Positions 31,300 to 35,016 of a stretch of 35,016 nucleotides of DNA are shown here, piece after piece. This DNA comes from Lachnospiraceae bacterium (GTDB lineage: Bacteria > Bacillota > Clostridia > Lachnospirales > Lachnospiraceae), in the NCBI GenBank assembly GCA_900770225.1, contig CAAGJU010000199.1, forward strand, positions 1 through 35,016, in the 5' to 3' direction. The notes below the pieces were generated by a model, which searched no databases, was not told the DNA's origin, and saw only the letters and a list, made by a program, of their open reading frames with translations. Numbering within the stretch: position 1 is the first letter of the stretch; each line of letters starts with the position of its first letter. The position numbers and the translations under genes are program-made.

Positions 31300-34200
31300 A
31301 TGGCAAGAAAAATGAAAACCATGGATGGTAACACAGCCGCGGCTCATGCTTCGTATGCGTTTACCGAAGTGGCAGCTATTTACCCGATCACACCTTCTTC
31401 GCCTATGGCTGAGCACACCGATGAGTGGGCTACCCAGGGAAGAAAGAATCTGTTCGGACAGGAAGTTCAGATTACAGAGATGCAGTCTGAGGCAGGTGCG
31501 GCAGGGGCCGTTCACGGCTCCATCGCAGCTGGTGCTCTGACCACAACCTACACTGCTTCTCAGGGACTTCTCCTGATGATCCCGAACATCTACAAGATCG
31601 CCGGTGAGCAGCTTCCGGCAGTGTTCGATGTATCCGCAAGATGCGTAGCTACCCACGCACTGAACATTTTCGGAGATCATTCCGATGTTTATGCATGCCG
31701 TCAGACAGGCGCTGCTATGCTCTGCGAGTCTTCCGTACAGGAAGTTATGGATCTCACACCGGTTGCTCATGCTTCTGCACTGACCGGCAGCCTTCCGATC
31801 ATCAACTTCTTCGATGGTTTCCGTACATCCCACGAGCTTCAGAAGATCCAGGTATGGGACTATGATCAGCTGAAGGATATGGTTGATCAGGACGCTCTGA
31901 AGAAATTCAAGAAGAACGCTCTGAACCCGGAGAACCCGAAGGAGATGGGATCTGCTCAGAACCCTGATATCTTCTTCCAGACCCGTGAGGCCTGCAACAC
32001 GAAGTATGATGAGTTCCCGGCTATCGTTCAGAAGTACATGGATATGGTCAATGCCAAGATCGGCACCGACTATAAACTGTTCAACTACTACGGCGCACCG
32101 GATGCTGAGCATATCATCATTGCCATGGGTTCCGTTAACGACACCATCGAGGAGACCATCGATTACCTGCTGGCTCAGGGCCGCAAGGTAGGTCTTGTCA
32201 AGGTTCGTCTGTACAGACCTTTCTCCGCACAGGCACTCATCGATGCTATCCCGGATACGGTTAAGCAGATCTCCGTACTTGACCGTACGAAGGAGCCTGG
32301 TTCCCTCGGCGAGCCGCTGTACCTGGATGTTGTTGCCGCTCTGAAGGGCAGCAAGTTCGACGGCGTCAAGATCTTCGGCGGACGTTATGGCCTTGGTTCC
32401 AAGGACACCACTCCGGAGCAGATCGTTGCTGTATATGACAACACAGAGAAAGAGCATTTCACCATCGATATCGTCGATGATGTAACGAACCTGTCTCTGC
32501 CGGTTGGCGAGCCGCTCGTTACCACACCGGAAGGCACCGTAAACTGCAAGTTCTGGGGTCTCGGCGCTGATGGTACTGTTGGTGCGAACAAGAACTCCAT
32601 CAAGATCATCGGTGATAACACCGATATGTACGCACAGGCTTACTTCGATTACGACTCCAAGAAGTCCGGCGGTGTTACCATGTCTCACCTCCGCTTCGGT
32701 AAGAAGCCGATCAAGTCTACGTACCTGATCCACAGAGCAAACTTCGTAGCATGCCATAATCCGTCCTACATCACCAAGTTCAACATGGTTCAGGAGCTTG
32801 TTGATGGCGGTTCCTTCCTGCTGAACTGCCCTTGGACAGGTGAAGAGCTCGAAGAGCATCTGCCCGGACAGGTTAAGAAGTACATGTATGATCACAAGAT
32901 CAACTTCTACATCATCGATGGTGTAAAGCTTGGTATTGAGACCGGTATGGGCCCGACCCGTATCAATACAATCCTTCAGTCCGCATTCTTCACGATCACC
33001 CAGATCATCCCGAATGAGAAGGCTATCAAGCTCATGAAGGACGCTGCTCAGGCTACTTACGGCCGTAAAGGTCAGGATGTCGTTGAGAAGAACTGGAAGG
33101 CTATCGATGCCGGCGCTACAGGCTGGCAGAAGGTAGAGATTCCGGAGAGCTGGAAAGACTGCAAGGATGAAGGCCTTGAGTTCAAGAAGACGAATGTCGG
33201 AAGCCAGGAGCAGATCGACTTCGTCAACAACATCCAGATCGCTGTTTCCTCTCAGGAGGGCAACAACCTGCCTGTATCCAAGGTTCTTCCTTATGCAAAC
33301 GGCGAGACTCCGTCCGGCACAGCTGCATACGAGAAACGTGGTATCGCAGTCAATGTTCCGGAGTGGGATCCTGCAAACTGCATCCAGTGCAACAGATGCT
33401 CGTTTGTATGTCCTCATGCAGCAATCCGTCCGTTCGCTATGACTCCGGACGAAGTAGCTGCAGCACCGGAAGGCTTCAAGTCTCTGGATATGACCGGTAT
33501 GCCCGGATATAAGTTCGGCATCCAGATCTCCGCACTTGACTGCACCGGCTGCGGTTCCTGCGCAAACGTATGCCCTGGCAAGAAGGGTGCAAAGGCTCTG
33601 TCCATGGTTCCGCTCGCACAGGGCGAAGCTTCTCAGCCTGGATTCGATTACGCTGTCACCCTTCCGGAGAAGAAGGATGTCATCGAGAAGTTCAAAGTCA
33701 ATACTGTAAAGGGTTCTCAGTTCAAACAGCCGCTGCTTGAGTTCTCAGGCGCATGCGCTGGCTGCGGTGAGACTCCTTACATCAAGCTGATCACTCAGCT
33801 CGTTGGTGACAGAATGCAGATCGGTAACGCAACAGGATGCACCTCTATCTGGGGCAACTCCTCACCGTCTACACCTTACACCAAGAACAAAGAGGGCAGA
33901 GGCCCGGCATGGTCCAACTCCCTGTTCGAGGATGCTGCTGAGTTCGGTTATGGTATGCTGCTCGGCCAGACCGCTCTGAGAGATGAGCTGAAGACCAAGG
34001 CAGAGGCTCTTGCAGAGAAGGATGCTTCCCTGAAGGCTGTTGTCGATGAGTATGTAGAGACCATGGCTGACGGCGCTGCCAACAGAGTAGCAACCGATAA
34101 GCTGCTGGATGCTATCAAGGACAACACAACAGAAGAGGCTGCGTTCATCAAAGAGAACAAGCAGTTCCTGGCTAAGAAGTCCAACTGGGCATTCGGTGGT

Positions 34201-34842
34201 GATGGCTGGGGTTACGATATCGGATTTGGCGGACTCGATCATGTCATCGCTTCCGGCAAGGATATCAACGTTCTGGTTATCGATACCGAGGTTTACTCCA
34301 ACACCGGCGGACAGTCCTCCAAGGCTACACCGACCGCAGCTGTTGCACAGTTCGCAGCAGGCGGCAAGGAGACCAAGAAGAAGGATCTCGCTTCGATCGC
34401 AATGTCCTACGGTTATGTATACGTAGCTCAGATCGCTATGGGTGCTGATTACAACCAGGCTGTTAAGGCAATCAGTGAGGCTGAGGCTTATCATGGCCCG
34501 TCACTCATCATCGCATACGCACCTTGCATCAACCATGGTATCCGCAAGGGCATGGGCAAGGCTATGACCGAGGAAGAGCTTGCTGTTAAGTCCGGATACT
34601 GGCATCTGTTCCGCTACAACCCGGCACTGGTTGGCACGGATAAGCCGGCATTCACGCTTGATTCCAAGGTACCGGATGAGACCATTTACCAGGATTTCCT
34701 GGATGGCGAGGTTCGTTACAACTCCCTGAAGAGAGCAAATCCTGCAAAGGCAGAGAGACTTCAGGCGAAGAACAAGGAAGAAGCAAAGGAGAGATATACA
34801 TATCTCAACAAGCTTGTCAAACTGTACGGTCCGGAGGCATAA
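31300..34842 (+). CDS. nifJ: Pyruvate:ferredoxin (flavodoxin) oxidoreductase, single chain
   Basis: An 1180-residue homodimer-type PFOR. In order: pyruvate-binding and TPP pyrimidine domain (about 1-250, with TEVAAIYPITPSSPMAEHTD), the domain III/CoA region, a 2x[4Fe-4S] ferredoxin domain (CIQCNRCSFVC at about 694, CTGCGSCANVC at about 748), and the C-terminal TPP domain with CAGCGETPY (about 819), GDGWGYDIGFGG (about 967) and NTGGQSSK. It oxidises pyruvate to acetyl-CoA and CO2 and reduces ferredoxin. AAAGGAGG gives a strong ribosome site. Codon choice differs from neighbours (many GCT, GTT, CTT/CTG, AAG), as expected for a very highly expressed gene. A long open frame on the opposite strand (31231-33417) is a by-product of this bias. 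It is monocistronic with its own promoter and terminator. Confidence 0.98.
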   Translation: MARKMKTMDGNTAAAHASYAFTEVAAIYPITPSSPMAEHTDEWATQGRKNLFGQEVQITEMQSEAGAAGAVHGSIAAGALTTTYTASQGLLLMIPNIYKIAGEQLPAVFDVSARCVATHALNIFGDHSDVYACRQTGAAMLCESSVQEVMDLTPVAHASALTGSLPIINFFDGFRTSHELQKIQVWDYDQLKDMVDQDALKKFKKNALNPENPKEMGSAQNPDIFFQTREACNTKYDEFPAIVQKYMDMVNAKIGTDYKLFNYYGAPDAEHIIIAMGSVNDTIEETIDYLLAQGRKVGLVKVRLYRPFSAQALIDAIPDTVKQISVLDRTKEPGSLGEPLYLDVVAALKGSKFDGVKIFGGRYGLGSKDTTPEQIVAVYDNTEKEHFTIDIVDDVTNLSLPVGEPLVTTPEGTVNCKFWGLGADGTVGANKNSIKIIGDNTDMYAQAYFDYDSKKSGGVTMSHLRFGKKPIKSTYLIHRANFVACHNPSYITKFNMVQELVDGGSFLLNCPWTGEELEEHLPGQVKKYMYDHKINFYIIDGVKLGIETGMGPTRINTILQSAFFTITQIIPNEKAIKLMKDAAQATYGRKGQDVVEKNWKAIDAGATGWQKVEIPESWKDCKDEGLEFKKTNVGSQEQIDFVNNIQIAVSSQEGNNLPVSKVLPYANGETPSGTAAYEKRGIAVNVPEWDPANCIQCNRCSFVCPHAAIRPFAMTPDEVAAAPEGFKSLDMTGMPGYKFGIQISALDCTGCGSCANVCPGKKGAKALSMVPLAQGEASQPGFDYAVTLPEKKDVIEKFKVNTVKGSQFKQPLLEFSGACAGCGETPYIKLITQLVGDRMQIGNATGCTSIWGNSSPSTPYTKNKEGRGPAWSNSLFEDAAEFGYGMLLGQTALRDELKTKAEALAEKDASLKAVVDEYVETMADGAANRVATDKLLDAIKDNTTEEAAFIKENKQFLAKKSNWAFGGDGWGYDIGFGGLDHVIASGKDINVLVIDTEVYSNTGGQSSKATPTAAVAQFAAGGKETKKKDLASIAMSYGYVYVAQIAMGADYNQAVKAISEAEAYHGPSLIIAYAPCINHGIRKGMGKAMTEEELAVKSGYWHLFRYNPALVGTDKPAFTLDSKVPDETIYQDFLDGEVRYNSLKRANPAKAERLQAKNKEEAKERYTYLNKLVKLYGPEA

Positions 34843-34868
34843 GTCTTCCGTTAATACAGAACTTCAGG

Positions 34869-34899
34869 AGGGGCTGTCGCGCAAGCGGCAGCCCCTTTA
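34869..34899 (+). terminator. Intrinsic terminator of PFOR
   Basis: AGGGGCTGTCGC (34869-34880) and GCGGCAGCCCCT (34885-34896) form a 12-bp stem (one G-T pair) closed by a GCAA tetraloop and followed by TTTA. Flanking AATACAG and CTGTATT add a lower stem, and the right part is also the left end of the repeat element at 34897. Confidence 0.85.
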
Positions 34900-35016
34900 C
34901 TGTATTAAGCCGTCGACACGCAGGCAGTTTTTGGGCATGCGAAGCATGCACAGAAAACTGTATGCGTGATCGACGCAAACATGTATGAGCATGGAGCTTT
35001 GCGAAGCAAAGCGAGA
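34897..35016. mobile_element. Partial GAA-hairpin intergenic element at the right edge
   Basis: It begins TTACTGTATTAAGCCGTCG, aligning with the left end of the 4171-4432 element (TATTGTATAAGTCCGTCG). It contains GCATGC-GAA-GCATGC (34935-34949) within an outer CAGTTTT/AAAACTG stem, and GCTTTGC-GAA-GCAAAGC (34996-35012). The segment from GTATGAGCATG to GCGAGA (34983-35016) aligns with 4337-4369, differing mainly in compensated stem bases. The element runs off the window. Confidence 0.7.

Noticed and set aside
31231..33417. A 728-codon open frame on the minus strand opposite PFOR.
   Set aside because: PFOR is certain from many motifs, and its strong codon bias suppresses stop codons in the antisense frame. 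The antisense product has no recognisable domain.

Overview
The window reads as ordinary chromosome of an anaerobic, moderately GC-rich Firmicute, most probably a Clostridia member of the Lachnospiraceae type. The evidence is a single-chain pyruvate:ferredoxin oxidoreductase (PFOR), a DUF362/ferredoxin protein, an NAD-type malic enzyme, a perfect HrcA/CIRCE operator, strong AGGAGG-like ribosome sites, sigma-A promoters (several with a TGn extended -10), LuxS and a LytR-CpsA-Psr protein. The family placement is inference; no rRNA or tRNA gene is present to confirm it. I call 27 protein genes, no RNA genes, no complete insertion sequence, no prophage and no CRISPR array.

Layout. 1-253: noncoding, repeat-laced DNA. 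302-2851 (minus strand): azlC-azlD amino-acid exporter pair followed by a rhodanese/TtcA-like tRNA thiolase fusion. 3092-4021: thioredoxin reductase. 4099-6977: sigma-A promoter plus CIRCE, then a 262-bp inverted-repeat-bounded element, then lon. 7438-10590: TrmO-like tRNA methyltransferase, a two-helix membrane protein and a large repeat-rich LCP protein. 10648-12228: three palindromic iterons and a split chromate-type transporter. 12423-15473: membrane diguanylate cyclase, a 29-bp tandem repeat, an unknown 173-aa protein and a FliB-family cysteine-rich protein. 15641-17971: an 8-oxoguanine glycosylase fused to a Nudix hydrolase, then a HAD phosphatase. 18058-19404: an AT-richer AlbA_2 (Schlafen-like) gene. 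19597-23820: aspS, nudC, galE. 24027-26912: luxS (minus), paired small 4-TM transporters, an RluA-type pseudouridine synthase (minus). 27068-34842: lactonase-family beta-propeller, malic enzyme, DUF362/ferredoxin protein, PFOR.

How the genes fit. The right end is central anaerobic carbon flow: malic enzyme makes pyruvate and PFOR oxidises it to acetyl-CoA with ferredoxin reduction; PFOR has a near-consensus promoter under a nested inverted repeat. Lon, thioredoxin reductase, the OGG-Nudix fusion and NudC form a loose protein/nucleotide quality-control and redox theme, but they are separate transcription units. The LCP protein and GalE point to envelope glycopolymer synthesis.

Most worth a second look: (a) a dispersed family of intergenic elements with related termini (core CTTAATACARTA) whose interiors are chains of mini-hairpins with different stems but the same GAA loop; one copy separates the CIRCE promoter from lon; (b) the in-frame OGG-Nudix fusion with an internal ribosome site; (c) operator-like repeats before the chromate-type transporter, the diguanylate cyclase and PFOR; (d) repeated hydrophilic low-complexity insertions in otherwise conserved proteins. 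I did not find a clear multi-gene novel system such as a new defence or secretion locus.
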